From: Ligustrum vulgare
Lineage: Eukaryota > Streptophyta > Magnoliopsida > Lamiales > Oleaceae
NCBI GenBank assembly: GCA_963555705.1
Contig: OY743184.1
Location: 31,754,614 to 31,818,613, forward strand
Direction of reading: 5' to 3'
Length of the DNA: 64,000 bases
In this document: in pieces, positions 1-11,645 of the stretch
Position numbering within the stretch: position 1 is the stretch's first letter
Layout of the letters: every line of letters begins with the position of its first letter
Position numbers and translations under genes: made by a program
Notes under the pieces: model-generated
Told to the model about the DNA's origin: nothing
The model's input: the letters and a program-made list of their open reading frames with translations, nothing else
The model's database searches: none

Positions 1-210
1 TCCTTTTGAGAAGTGAGGAATGTTACAACATGTTTATGGATACACTTACCCAAGTTATTGTTATAGATGCACTTTGATCTAGGGAGTTAGAGGTTAGAAA
101 GGATTCTAGGAGCACGAGAAAAGAAGCTATATTTTTTAGTGGGAAAGTCGAGGGGACATTGAGGGAGGGAGGGAGGGAGTATCAATATAAGAAGCCTAAG
201 GGTAAATCTA

Positions 211-1079
211 AGGATAGGTAAAAGTCAAGGGATAAGAGAGCAATAAAAAATGTCACCACTGTGAAAAATTAGGACATTTTAAGAAAGATTGATATCACTT
301 TAAGAGAAAACAAAAAGACCATGAGATCGAGCCCGGAATAATGCAGCCTTAGAGGTTGAAATTGATAGCTTGAATGTGATGAATGTTAGTGCTGGTGAGG
401 TGGTTCAAGAGTGGATTGTTGACACGGGTGTCACTTTCCATATGTGTCCATTAGGTGTTGATTTTATAACAATAGGAAAAGTGAACATAGGAAATTCTAC
501 ATGGGTAATAATAATTACCAAGTTGTAGAAATGATCAGGGACATTACAAAAAGAATGTATGAGGGATAGTTTGGTCTCTTTATAATGTTACTAAGTTAAA
601 AAGTAATCTAATATCCTTAGGTGTTCCTAAAGATGAAGTTGTGAGTTTAAATCTAAGAATTTTTCTTTACGGGTGATTAAAGGTTCATTGTATGAAGGGA
701 CCTAAAAGAGGTCGTTCATACTGCTTACTTTGGGAGACACGAGTGCCTAATGCTTCAAGTTCTTTCTCAGTCAATAATGATAGAATTGAATTATGGCATC
801 AGGGAATGTGGTTCCTTAGAAATAAAGGTTTGAAATTTCTTGGTGATCAACAATTGTTTGGGAAAGACTTAGTGACTAAGATGAACTTTTGTGAGACTTG
901 TGTCCTAGGAAAGTCATATAGACTTAGTTTTGGAAAGGGGACACACAATGCACAAAAATCACTTGTCTATGTTCGTGCTGATTTGTGGGGGCCGAAAAAG
1001 CATCTCACACATGGTGGAAAGAGATATTTTTTTGTCTATAGTGGATGACTATAGTATGAATCTTGGATACATTATTGCA
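211..1079 (+). pseudogene. copia A gag C-terminus, protease and integrase N-terminus (broken)
   Basis: Reading across frames gives a CCHC-type zinc knuckle (CHHCEKLGHFKKD) whose final Cys codon has become TGA. It is followed by an aspartic protease signature (WIVDTGVTFHMCP) and then a GAG-pre-integrase domain ending in CETCVLGK and the integrase start RADLWGP. A frameshift separates that block from IVDDYS at about 1040. The reading stops exactly where the Athila-like LTR begins at 1080. This is a dead gene; family assignment to copia is secure from the domain order. Confidence 0.8.
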
Positions 1080-2562
1080 TGTTTTCCCTACCACAAGTGT
1101 ACAGATCAAACAAGTAACATAATGAATATTGAGTATGTGTTTCTTTCCCACAAGGATTGGGACATATTATTTTAAAAACTACTAACCTTAACCGAAACTA
1201 GAATTAATCAAGTGATGTTTGTGAATTTAAACTCTAAACTAACAATTAAAATTACTATAATAGAAAATTCAATTAAATCAAAGCAAATAGTTCTTAAAGA
1301 GATGTTTTAATTTTTTGAATGAAAGAATCATGCTAGGATATTTAATCAACTTTTTATTCCATCTTATATCTTGACTTAAATGTTTAACAATAACTTATAA
1401 ATTATGAAGATCAATGTTCCTAAATTGTTTAAGAACCTCATTCAAATGGAAATTAAAACATATCTCTAGACTCTAGATGTGACTGGCCTATAGTTTTATG
1501 ACAAATACGAACAAATAGGAAAGAATTAACGATTTATGGATAATTAAAGATCACATAAAGTATAACGGTATGTTTCTACCCTCTATCGAGCTTTATGACA
1601 ATTCAAACATGTCTAACGAATTTCAGTCTTTTCGAATCTAAAAACACATCACAAAAGTTCATATAATGATCACGCACATAATTTTCGATGAATGAAAAAT
1701 AGAATCAATTGCTCAAAATCATAAATTGTAATTAATTAAATGAAAACAAAAATAAAAATCTAGAAATTAACAGATTTATCATGATCCTAACACAAATTAA
1801 ATCTAGCATAGCAATATAATTGAAAATAGATAACAAGATTTTGTAAAATTCATCACTCGAAAATATGAGTTAATATTGTTGAAAGAGAAATCTTGATTCT
1901 TGAATCTTCAATTGGACCTTGATTCTCTCTCTAGGGCTTGATCTCTCAATAATTGTATAGAATATGGTCTCCCTCTTGCGAATTCGTTCAGCCCTCTACA
2001 TATAATGTACAATAGAGTCCTTGTTCATGTAGAAGAAGTTGAACCAAAACTATGTTCGAAAAGAAAGAGTTGTCCGCCTAGTGATTTGCCAATCGATCGC
2101 TTGGTACAATACATCCAGAATCTTTTTCGTTTCGGTGCATCCAGGAGATCGCTTGACATAAGTATGGCTGTCACTTGGTTAATTTGATTTCCTTCAATTT
2201 TTATTCATTTTTCATAATTGCAACTTGGTCCTTTTCTTATTTGCATGATGAGTGATCCTCTTCTTCTTTATTCAATTAAATCCTTCATCTCTTGATTTCT
2301 TCAAACAATTTCTTGAAACTTTGATGTTCTCATATTGAGCTCTGACTTGATTCTTGATTAATTATCTCCACCTCCCTTTTGTATAATTTAGTCCAAATTG
2401 CTCTTAAATTGACCCTGATTTGCTTCGATTGATCCATTCTTTCTACTTTTGGGGAAAATTGAAATAAACACAATTTGTACAAATTAAGTAGAATTTATCC
2501 TAGAATGATGATGTAATTTCCAAATTTTAGTATCTAAATAAGTGTATACAAAGCACTTATCA
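1080..2562 (-). repeat. 3' LTR of the Athila-like element
   Basis: It aligns along its length with 4650-6104, for example at 1195-1290 versus 4765-4860 and 2515-2562 versus 6057-6104. Both copies end GCACTTATCA on the plus strand. The numerous scattered mismatches and small indels indicate an old insertion. Confidence 0.85.
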
Positions 2563-2579
2563 ACTACCCTCTTGAATTT

Positions 2580-4480
2580 CTCAAGCCTCTTTTTAGATAT
2601 CATGTCCTTCAAGAACCTTGAGTAGCTTTGGATTTTTCTCATTGCATCAATGAATGGTATGTTTATGTGTAACTTCTTGACCATGTCCAAGAACTTACTA
2701 AACTACTGATCTACCTTATTTTTCTTCAGCCTTTCTGGAAAGGGGATAGGGGTTCATAAAGCTTAATTGGTGCTTTTTTCCATACCTTTCTCTCTCATTA
2801 TTTCAGATGCCTCAAGTGTTTCTTCTTCATGATCACCTTCTTGATCTTTGTTGGTAGTGGGTCTTTTAAAATGAATTTCAGTTAGTTGAACCCCACTCCT
2901 AGTTGTAATTGCATTGATCCTCTTCTCCTCTATCCGCTTTCGAAGTCTTTGAGAAAAGGAGTAGGAGGAATAAATTTTCTTTCACATGGAGCAAAATTGA
3001 TTTTAGCCTTGTAGTCCATATCCCCCTTTATAACTTTGATGGCCAATACCTACTCCTTAGAATTAATTTGTGTTGCTTGTAAATGTACCTGGTGCTCTAC
3101 TTGCTCAAACATATGCCATCTTCCCCCCTCTGTTTCCAAATCTTGTATTGAGGCCTGCTATTTTGAAGAGTGTTCTCTATTTTCCTCATGAATTGATCAT
3201 CCATGCCCATTTATTATTCAGTCTTTTCTATGAAAAGACCGAGCATGTTTTTAAGTGACTTTTTCTCCTCTTGTGGATATAGAGGTACTTGTGGCCTTGC
3301 TATTCTGATTGTACCTCCACGAGAAATTTGGGTGATTGCACTAACCCGAATTATAAGTGTTTGTATATGGGGTTTTCTACTGACGATGTCCTCCCTGATT
3401 AAAATCTACCGATTTTGGTGGATTTTGACGAAATGGGATAGTCTGCAGTGTTGTGATTTGCACTACACTCATCGCAACTGTCTTGAATTACTCAATGTTG
3501 AATATGGGGTTTTCTACTGACACTGTCCTCCCTGATTAAAATCTACCAGTTTTGGTGGATTTTGACGAAATGGGATAGTCTGCAGTGTTGTGATTTGCAC
3601 CACACTCATCGCAGCTGTCTTGAATTACTCAATGTATTGGTGGGCTGAGACATGCTTTCCACTTTAGTCAGCAAGGAGTTCTTGTAGTAGCTCTGTTAGA
3701 TGCCCACATAGCATTCATATTTGCTATCCTCTCAAAAAATCCTAATGCTCCAATAATATTTTTGGTAGACATTAAACCTTTGGATAAAGAGTCTGCCATA
3801 CTTTTGCGTTGAGGGAGAAGACCTGCATAGAAGAACTTGACCTGATGGACTTTGCTGATCCCACGATGAGGACATTTTCTGAGCATAGTTCTGAATATGT
3901 TACATGTCTCATTAAATGCCTCTGATTCCTATTGCTAAAATATTGATAAGTCATGTTTGAAATTAGCAATCTTGACTGGTGGAAAGAATTTGGTGCAGAA
4001 TTTTTGTGTCAAATCATTCCAGGTGGTATTAGCTTGGAGTTGGGCTTGAATCCCATTCTAGTGCCCTATCTCATTGAGTCTGTCGAAGTAAGCGGATTCA
4101 AATGGCATCATTTGATATCCTATGATATTTGAAGTGTTGACACATCTCTAAAAATCTAAAAATATGTGTGTGGGAGTTTTCATTAAGCCTGCCATAGAAT
4201 TGATGCACATTCTGGAATAGGTTGATGACGTTGGTCTTCAACTGTAGATTTGGTTGATCAAGAGGATGGATATATTATGCTTGATTGATTTTGAATAATC
4301 GACGTGCCATGAACTCGTCCACAAGAATGTTCCCTTCATCATTAGTTAGGTCATTCCCATGCATCATTGGATGAATTAGATCGTCTGCCATGCCTTGCTG
4401 TTTTTGGTATTTTTTTCACTACTACTTTTGTTGCTTTTAATCTACGATGGAATGTCTGTTCAATTTTCGGATCAGGTGCT
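2580..4480 (-). pseudogene. Athila-like gag remnant
   Basis: Read on the minus strand in several frames. The N-terminal part has DPKIEQTFHRRL (~4430-4470), a typical start of this gag family. The core (3670-3890) reads LRKCPHRGI...VKFFYAGLLPQ, as in Retrotrans_gag domains. The C-terminal part (2580-2705) reads VKKLHINIPF...FLKDMISKKR, the segment that normally sits just before the protease. Stops and frameshifts interrupt all parts. The protease-to-integrase block has been lost between this last segment and the purine tract at 2563-2575. Confidence 0.75.
3365..3635. repeat. Tandem duplication, ~136-bp unit, two copies
   Basis: 3365-3501 and 3502-3635 are near-identical. They start ATATGGGGTTTTCTACTGAC and run through GGGATAGTCTGCAGTGTTG to ACTCAATGT. 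The duplication is confined to the interior of the Athila-like element, downstream of its gag core. Confidence 0.9.
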
Positions 4481-4619
4481 ATGTAATCACTGTGTCTCGA
4501 ACTTCGCATATACCGTCCAGAGGAGAAATAAAATAAATAGTGAAAGAAGTTGAAGTAAAATAACTGGAATAATAAAGTTTGAATTAGTGAAAATAATTTA
4601 AAAATAAAATCAACCACAA

Positions 4620-4636
4620 CCCTAGCAACGGCACCA
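4620..4636 (-). other. Primer-binding site, tRNA-Asp type
   Basis: The plus strand CCCTAGCAACGGCACCA matches the 3' end of plant tRNA-Asp (CCCCGGCAACGGCGCCA) at 14 of 17 positions. The three mismatches are C-to-T or G-to-A transitions. It lies 13 bp inside the 5' LTR. A tRNA-Asp PBS is characteristic of Athila-type gypsy elements. Confidence 0.75.
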
Positions 4637-4649
4637 AAAGTTTGTTGCG

Positions 4650-6104
4650 TGTTTTCTCTATCGCAAGATTCGCAACTCACGAATGTACGGATCTAACAAG
4701 CAATATACTAGATTGTGAGTCCATGCATTGTTCCCGGGATGATTGAGATAAATTCTTATAAAAATAATTAAACATAAATGAAACTAGAATTAATCAAGTG
4801 ATTTTTGGGAATTAAACTCTAAACTAAAAATTAAAATTACTATAATTGAAAATTCAATTAAATCAAAGCAAACAATTTCTAAAGGGATGTTTTTGTTTTA
4901 TTAGTGAAAGAATCATTCTAGGATCTAAAATCCACTTTTGATTCCATTTTTATATCTTGATTTAAGTGTAACAACAATTTATAGATTATGGAGATCAATA
5001 TTCCTAAATTGTTTAAAACCCTTTTTCGAATGGGAATTAAAACATATTCCTAGATGTGACCCGCCTATATTTCTATGACGAATGAAAGAAAATTGGAAAG
5101 TATTAACGATTTATGAACAATTATAGATCACATAAAGTATAGTGGTATATTTCTATTACCTATTGAAATTTATGACAATTAAAATATGTCTAAAGAATTT
5201 CTAATATTTCGAAAAAGTTCATACAATTATCGTCCACGTAATTGTAGAAAAATTAAAAACAAAATAGAATCCATTGCTCAAAACCATAAATTATTTTTAA
5301 ATAATTGAAAACCAAAATAAAAATCTGGAAATTAAAAACTTCATTATGATCCTAACACAAATTAAATCTAGCCTAGCAACATAATTGAAAAATATACAAC
5401 AAGACTTTGTATAATTCAACACCTGGAAGTAGGCTTGTTGAAGGAGAAATATTGATTCTTGAATCTTTAATTGGACCTTGATTCTCTCTATAGGGCTTGA
5501 TATTTCAATAATGGTATGGAATATGGTCTTCCTCCTATGGATTCGTTTATCCCTCTATATATAATATATGACACCATCCATGTTCATGTAGAAGAAGTTG
5601 AATCAAAACAGTGTTTAAAAAGAAAAATGAGTCTGCCCAGAAATTTGCCAAGTTATCACTTGGAGGAAACCCACGCGATCGCTTGGTACAACATATTTAG
5701 GATTTGTTTCGTTTTAATGCGACCAGGAGATCGCTTGGCACAAGGTCGATGATCGCTTGGTTCATTTGATTTCCTTAAATATTTCCATAATTGCAACTAT
5801 GTCCTTTTCTTATTTGCATGCTGAGTATTCCTCTTCTTCTTTATTCAATTAAATCATTCATCTCTTGATTTCTTCAAATAATTCATTGAAATTGATTTTC
5901 TCCTATTAAGCTCCGTCTTGATTCTCCATTAATTTCCTCCACCTCCATTTTCGAATTGCTCTTTAATTTCGATTGATCCATTCTTTTTGACTTTTGGGGA
6001 AAATTGGAATAAGCACAATTCACAAAAATTAAGTAGAATTTATTCTAGAACGATAAAGTTTCCAAATTTTAGTATCTAAGTAATTGTATAAAATGCACTT
6101 ATCA
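4650..6104 (-). repeat. 5' LTR of the Athila-like element
   Basis: Partner of 1080-2562. The plus-strand start TGTTTTCTCTATCGCAAG matches TGTTTTCCCTACCACAAG at 1080. A TATA-like tract (CTATATATAATATATG, ~5564) could be the old promoter region, but orientation and function are unproven. Confidence 0.85.
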
Positions 6105-6789
6105 TACGTCTTTTGAAATTTAAAGATAAGACCTTTAGGTAATTTAGTTGGTAGTTAGCACTTGTTAAAAATCAAGTACGTTGTAAGGTTAAAACTTTAA
6201 GAATCATCAATGACCTTGAGTTTTGTAACCTTGAATTTAGATCAATTTACAAAGAAATGGGTATTCAAAGACATAGTGCTATTAGGCGCACACCACAACA
6301 AAATGTGGGTAACTGAGAGGCTTAATAGGACCATCATGGATAAGGTGACATCTATGTTGATTAATTCAAGTCTAACAAAGGGGTTTTGGGGCGATGCAGC
6401 TAGCACTGCATTTTATTTGATTAATAGGTCACATTCTAGTTATATTGACTTTAAGACACCTAAAAAATTATGGAATGGAAATTCTCCAAATTTGTCTCAT
6501 ATTATGGTGTTTGTATATGCTGCATATGTACATAAAATCGAGGGAAAATCAGATGCTATGGTTATTAAGAGCCTGCTTGGTAATATGATTTTTTTCACCT
6601 CAAATTTTCAAACTCAATCCCAACAATCCATTCTTAGTTAAACCCACAATTTTTAACTTTTTAAAGATTTTTAAACCACAAATTCATTATTAAAAAAAAC
6701 TTCTAAAAATCACATTACCAAACATGCTCTAAGTATATGTTGTTAGGTTATCTTATTGGGATTAAAGGCTATAAGTTATGGGTTTTAGG
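6105..6789 (+). pseudogene. copia A integrase C-terminal half
   Basis: After the gypsy insertion, integrase sequence resumes: MWVTERLNRTIMDKVTSML (the E of the DDE triad lies in the TERLNR motif), then GFWGDAAST and KTPKKLWNG. It is cut after KSDAMVIKS by a Tourist-type MITE at 6569, and the reading picks up at ~6745 with LGYLIGIKGYKLWVLG. The first ~100 bases after 6105 contain several stops. Dead gene. Confidence 0.8.
6569..6729. mobile_element. Tourist-type (PIF/Harbinger) MITE, 161 bp
   Basis: Terminal inverted repeats GAGCCTGCTTGGTAAT and the reverse complement of ATTACCAAACATGCTC flank a short AT-rich interior. A TAA trinucleotide occurs on both sides (6566-6568 and 6730-6732), the expected TWA target duplication. 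It interrupts the copia A integrase/hinge reading frame, which resumes directly afterwards. Confidence 0.8.
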
Positions 6790-6797
6790 GTTAGTGT

Positions 6798-7313
6798 TAG
6801 AGATGGCAATTGGTAGGGTATGAGACGGGTTTGGCAAATCCATACCCTACCCACTAGAGATTTATAATACTCATACCCTACCCATATACCCACTTAAGAG
6901 TGGCGAGTTGGGTGCGGGTAGGTGCGGGTATACTTTTATACCCATTTAAAACCCGTTACGTATTTTAATTTTAATATTTTCTTTTTTTTGCATTAGTAAT
7001 GAAGTAAAAATATAACAACATCTATTGTCCAAAAATAAACAGACTCCAATTATTCAAAAATAAGTAAATATCAAAAAGTCTACTTGTCCAAAATTATATA
7101 TTGTTAAAATTTTAATATAATAATTTTTTGAAAAAAAATTAATGGGTATATGGGTTGGGTATGGGTTTTTCTACAATACCCATACCATACCCATGTCGGG
7201 TTTTTAAATATATACCCATACTCTACCCACAACCCATTGGGTAGGGTAATTTCCACCCATTTGTGTCGGGTACCTAACGGGTTTTGGGTACGTGGGTATT
7301 ATTTCAATCCCTA
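6798..7313. mobile_element. hAT-type MITE, 516 bp
   Basis: Perfect 8-bp target duplication GTTAGTGT at 6790-6797 and 7314-7321. Terminal repeats TAGAGATGGCAAT and the reverse complement of ATTTCAATCCCTA match at 10 of 13 positions. Subterminal repeats of GGGTA/TACCC type fold back on each other. No ORF. Confidence 0.9.
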
Positions 7314-7760
7314 GTTAGTGTATGAAAGAAGTGAACCAAAACCATTGCTTGTAGGATATTTTGATGTCGATTTAGGGGCAACTGCATTAATTGGGAATCA
7401 CGGTCACAACTATTAGTCACTTTATCAAGCACATATGTTGTTATAACTAGAGAGTGAGAGAGTGTTTGTGGTTAAAATGTATACTTTGTGAGTTGAATCT
7501 TTTATATGATAATGTTCTACTCTATATTGATAGCCAAAGTGCGCTGACGCTTTAAAAAAATCCTATCTATCATGAAAGATCAAAGCATATAGAGGTAAAT
7601 TATATTCCATATGAGAAAATGTATCTCACAGTAAAATGCGTTTGCTAAAAGTATCTGCTAATAAGAACTTCGATGATATGGGGACTAAAGCTCTTACAGT
7701 TAACAAATTTCGTACATGTTTGTTGAGTAGTCTAATTCTGAATTTATTTATTTTTTTGCA
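7314..7760 (+). pseudogene. copia A RNase H tail
   Basis: The plus strand reads LYIDSQSAL, then KNPIYHERSKHIEVNYIPYEKM and DMGTKALTVNKFRTCL, with single stops and a frameshift. These are the conserved last motifs of copia RNase H (DSQSA, YHERSKHIE, TKAL). The preceding RT domain is absent. A purine run near 7762-7768 follows. Confidence 0.75.
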
Positions 7761-7901
7761 GGTGGGGCGATGATGAGATTTGTAAGTCCTAAAATATTGA
7801 TAAGCACATGTAACTGAAGGCAATAAGGGAAGGTTGGTGATCCAAGGTGAAGAATTATTGGAATTAACGTGTCTAGCCAGCTTATTTTTCATGTTATGGC
7901 A

Positions 7902-8260
7902 AGATGGAAATCTGAATATTTTCAACTAAAAATCTTAAATCGTTTACATCATTCTGCTGGAATTTTAAAGAGATAAACCTATACATACAACCTATACAAA
8001 TTACACCTGGTAGCATTATGAATCATTTTACAATATGTAGTATTGATATTCTTCCATTTTACCCCAACGATTTCTGTAGAAAATGACAAATTAATTTTAC
8101 AGCTGGCAATCCTTGGTGTCAAATTTTGTTGCTAAAGAGAAATCGTGTCTCCCAGATAAGTATTGTTTTAATAATGCGTTTTTTACACTTCTCTTATTTC
8201 TGTGAGCAATCCCATAAGTATTGCTGTGTGTACATGTCTTGCTTTTCATCAATTTTATCT
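7902..8260 (-). repeat. 3' LTR of copia B
   Basis: 359 bp, same length as 12600-12958 and ~95% identical by eye. It starts AGATGGAAATCTG and ends CAATTTTATCT on the plus strand. Confidence 0.95.
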
Positions 8261-11200
8261 CCCCCGGTCAAGACAGAGTATCTCTGTACTACTTCGATCT
8301 TGTCTCTGAGAAACACATACCTTGTCACTGGGAGTGCCTTTGTCAGAAGATCAGCAATCTGATCTGAAGAAGGCACATAATTCACAACTAGTTCCTTGTT
8401 CAAAACCTTGTCTCTCACGAAGTGTACATCGAGCTCTATATGCTTGGTCCTTGTGTGGTAGACTGGGTTTGATGGAAGAGCTCTGGCACTTAGGTTGTCA
8501 CACCATATTGTAGGAACCTCTGTTTGCTCAATTTGTAGTTCATTCAACAGCGATTGAACCCAAGAAATTTCAGCAGAGACATGGGCTAGAGCTCTATACT
8601 TTGCCTCCATACTCGATCGAGCAACTACACTCTGTTTCTTAGAACTCCACGAGATTAGATTTCCTCCTAAGTACAAGAAATATCCAGACACTGACCTTCT
8701 GTCGTCTGGACAGGAACCCCAATCCGCATCACAAAATCCATTTAGGTTTAACTCATCATTATTTTGTATACTGATTCCATAGTGTACTCTTCCTTTCAAG
8801 TATCTGCATACTCTCTTCATTAATTTCCAGTGTGAGTCAGTAGGATCTTGTAGATATTGGCTCAATCTATTTACACTGAAACTGAGGTCTGGTCTGGTAT
8901 GGCTCAAATACTGCAAAGCACCAACACAACTTCTATAAAGTGTTGGATTTGGTAGTTTAGTTCCTTCTTTCTTAGAGGTTAACTTCCCAGCAGATATAGG
9001 TGTTGAAACTGTTTTCAAGGAATCAAAGCCAAATCTTTTAAGTAGATCTAGAGCATACCTTTTCTGACTTATGAATAATCCTTGTTCTGTTCTTATCACT
9101 TCCATTCCTAAGAACTTTTTCAACTATCCCATATCCTTCAATGCAAATTTATCATTCAGTTTGTCAACAAAGTTCTGAAGCTTTCCTCTATCATTTCCTG
9201 TAATTATTATGTCATCTACATAGACCAATATGTAGATGATGTATTTCTGATCTTGTTGGAAGAACAATGAATTGTCAGCTTTTGATTGTGAGAACTTCCA
9301 TTCCAATAAGGTGCTTTTCAGCCTATCATTCCAGGCTCTTGGTGCCTGCCTGAGGCCGTACAAGGCCTTGTTCAGTTTGCAAATGTAGTTAGGATTGTCT
9401 TTATCCACAAAGCCTTCTGGTTGATGCATAAAGTCATCCTCCTCCAACACTCCATTTAGAAACGCATTGTTGACATCACACTGTCTAATGTCCCATCCTT
9501 TATATACAGCCAAAGTTAGCACAACTTTTAGTGTAGAAGACTTAACCACAGGACTGAATGTCTCTGTAAAATCCACTCCAGGGGTTTGCAAGAATCCTTT
9601 TGCAACTAGCCTTGCTTTATGTCTTTCAACTTATCCTTTTTCATTATACTTAACTTTGAAAACCCACTTGCAGCCAATAATTTTAGCAGCTTTGTTTGAT
9701 GGAACTAGAACCTAAGTCTTGTTTCTCTGCAAAGCTTCAAATTCCTCTGACATTGCCTTTCTCCAGTTCTTATTGTTTAATGCTTCTTCAACACTATTAG
9801 GTTCTGAGATTTCGGCTAGGAAAGTTTTAGGCTTGAAAATTCCATCCTTAGCTCTTGTGACCATAGGATGGCCTACTGCTTGAGAATTTTCTTCGTTATT
9901 ATTCCAATTTTGAATTGTGTTGTCAGCCAACTCCACATTATCAAACCTCTGATTTCCAATGTATTCACCAAAAAAAACCTATGTTGTCTGTCTTGGAATG
10001 TCATTGAAGGATGCTGATTGTTGAGATGAGTGTGACTGGACTCTATCAAATCCTTGAGGTGAGGGTATAATGGAGTTATTATCTGGATGAGGTTCGGTTC
10101 TGTTTTGAAAGGGTGTTTGTGGGTAGGTTTGAGTGTTAGGTGAAACTGAAGAAGTGGTTTCTAAGTTATATGGTAATGAGTAAGTGAAAATGGTGGAGTT
10201 TGAGGGGTTATTTCTCCTATCTAGGAATCCAAACTCAAAAGGAAATTCATCTTCCTTGAATATCACATGCCTGGAGATAAATATCCTACCTGTGGGGCTT
10301 AGGCATTTGTAGCCTTTGTGGGATCCACTAAAGCCTAAGTTAACACATCTTTGAGAATGGAACGAGAGTTTATGTTTGTTGTATGGTCTGAGATAGGGAA
10401 AGCATGAGCAACCAAAGACTCTTAGTTGATGATAATTGACTGGTTTTTGGAATAGAACTTCAAAGGGTGATTTCAAGTCTAGGACTTGTGTAGGAAGTCT
10501 GTTTATTAGATAGTTTGCTGTTTGAAAAGCTTCTACCCAGTAGTGGAGTGGTAAATGTGATTGTGCTAATAAAGATAACCCAGTTTCTGTTAAGTGTCGA
10601 TGTTTCCTTTCAGCTCTACCATTTTGAGCCGAGGTGTATGGACAAGAAAATCTTAACTCGATTCCATTTTCTCTAGATACTTTTTCAAAAGGTCTATATT
10701 CTCCTCCAAAGTCACTTTGTAAGGTTTTGATTTTTCTTGCAAACTTGGTTTCTAGAAGCTGTTTAAATTGTAGGAAGATTTGTAGTGATTCGAATTTTAA
10801 TTTCATTGGGTATATCCAAGGGAACCTACTAAAGTCATCTAAGAACAGGATGTAATACTTAAAGCCTGCAGTGGACCCCATAGGAGCTGGCCCCCACACG
10901 TCTATGTGGATGAGGACTAAAGGATATTTAGCATGTGATTGTGAAATTTTGAAAGGCAGTCTGTGTGATTTACCCAGTTGGCATGCTTCACAGAATTGAG
11001 AATTTTCATTGAATTTCACATTTTTCATATGTTTTCTTAGAACAAAACTCAGAACTTGAAAGGCTGGATGTCCTAGCCTTCTATGCCAAACATTTAGACT
11101 AGAATTTGACATAGAGTTATTACAATCAATAGATAAGCTAAAAACAGGATAGTTCATTTTCTGGGAATATTCTAGAGCTTGAGAACTTGACTGGTTTGGT

Positions 11201-11645
11201 AGGTTGAGTTGATAGAGCCCGTCCTTAAGCATCCCTCAACCAGCACTCTCTTCGTTAGCAAATCCTTAACAACACAACAATGAGGATAGAATTCAACAAA
11301 GACTCCATTATCATAGGTGAATTTAGACACACTCAACAGATTCTTTTTAATTCTGGGCACAAACAAGAGATCATTCAATTTTAGCAACTTATCATCAGTT
11401 CTCAAATATTTGTTACCAATATGTGAGATAGGAAGAAGGTTACCATTTCCGACTTGAATCCTTACCTTACCACAGTACTCCTTTGATTCATCCAAGTTAG
11501 CTTTAGCATTTGTCACATGGTTACTTGCTCCAGAGTCCGCAAACCAGGTAGGATCATTCAAGGTACTGGAAGTTGCATAGTAAGATGAGTAATTGTTGTT
11601 TCCTCCTCCTGACTGAGCAGCCGCATCTGCATGTTTATTTCCACC
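8194..11645 (-). pseudogene. copia B pol (protease, integrase, RT, RNase H), broken
   Basis: The protease has WFADSGASNH. Integrase keeps its zinc-binding region (HRRLGHPAF...CEACQLGKSHR) and all three catalytic acidic residues: D in HIDVWGP, D in LQSDFGGEY and E in NGRAERKHR. RT has DVNNAFLNG and LVYVDDIIITG. RNase H has FCDADWGSCPDDRRSVSGY and EAKYRALA. In-frame stops lie at 9979-9981 (TAG), 9712-9714 (TAG, from a Trp codon in a KTWVLVP-type motif), 9631-9633 (TAA) and 9124-9126 (TAG). A one-base shift near 11230 separates the protease and integrase frames. Everything else is well preserved, so loss of function is recent. The lineage resembles Ale-type copia, tentatively. Confidence 0.9.

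Larger units (their letters stand above)
1080..6104 (-). mobile_element. Gag-only Athila-like Ty3/gypsy LTR retrotransposon, inserted in copia A integrase
   Basis: Two long direct repeats (1080-2562 and 4650-6104), starting TG and ending CA on the plus strand, bound a 2.1-kb interior. On the minus strand the element reads 5' LTR (4650-6104), a primer-binding site resembling the 3' end of tRNA-Asp, a gag-like coding region, a purine tract, then the 3' LTR. No protease, reverse transcriptase, RNase H or integrase is visible, so it is non-autonomous (TR-GAG/LARD-like). The 5 bases either side (TTGCA / TACGT) do not form a clean target duplication, as expected for an old or rearranged insertion. 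Its position inside the integrase of copia A is clear because integrase coding resumes after 6105. Confidence 0.85.
1..7896 (+). mobile_element. Degenerate Ty1/copia retrotransposon (copia A), 5' end outside window
   Basis: Pieces of one copia polyprotein occur in the right order on the plus strand: gag zinc knuckle (~257-300), protease (~411-450), GAG-pre-integrase and integrase start (780-1079), integrase C-terminal half (6180-6568), the LGYLIGIKGYKLW hinge (~6745-6785) and an RNase H tail (7510-7745). The gaps coincide with three younger insertions at 1080-6104, 6569-6729 and 6798-7313. No reverse transcriptase is left between the hinge and RNase H, so a deletion occurred there too. A purine tract around 7762-7768 may mark the start of the 3' LTR, which copia B would then have split; this last point is weak. 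Confidence 0.8.

Noticed and set aside
4351..4680. 109-codon minus-strand frame starting in the LTR
   Set aside because: It runs from the LTR through the primer-binding site into gag; only its last part (DPKIEQTF) is genuine gag coding.
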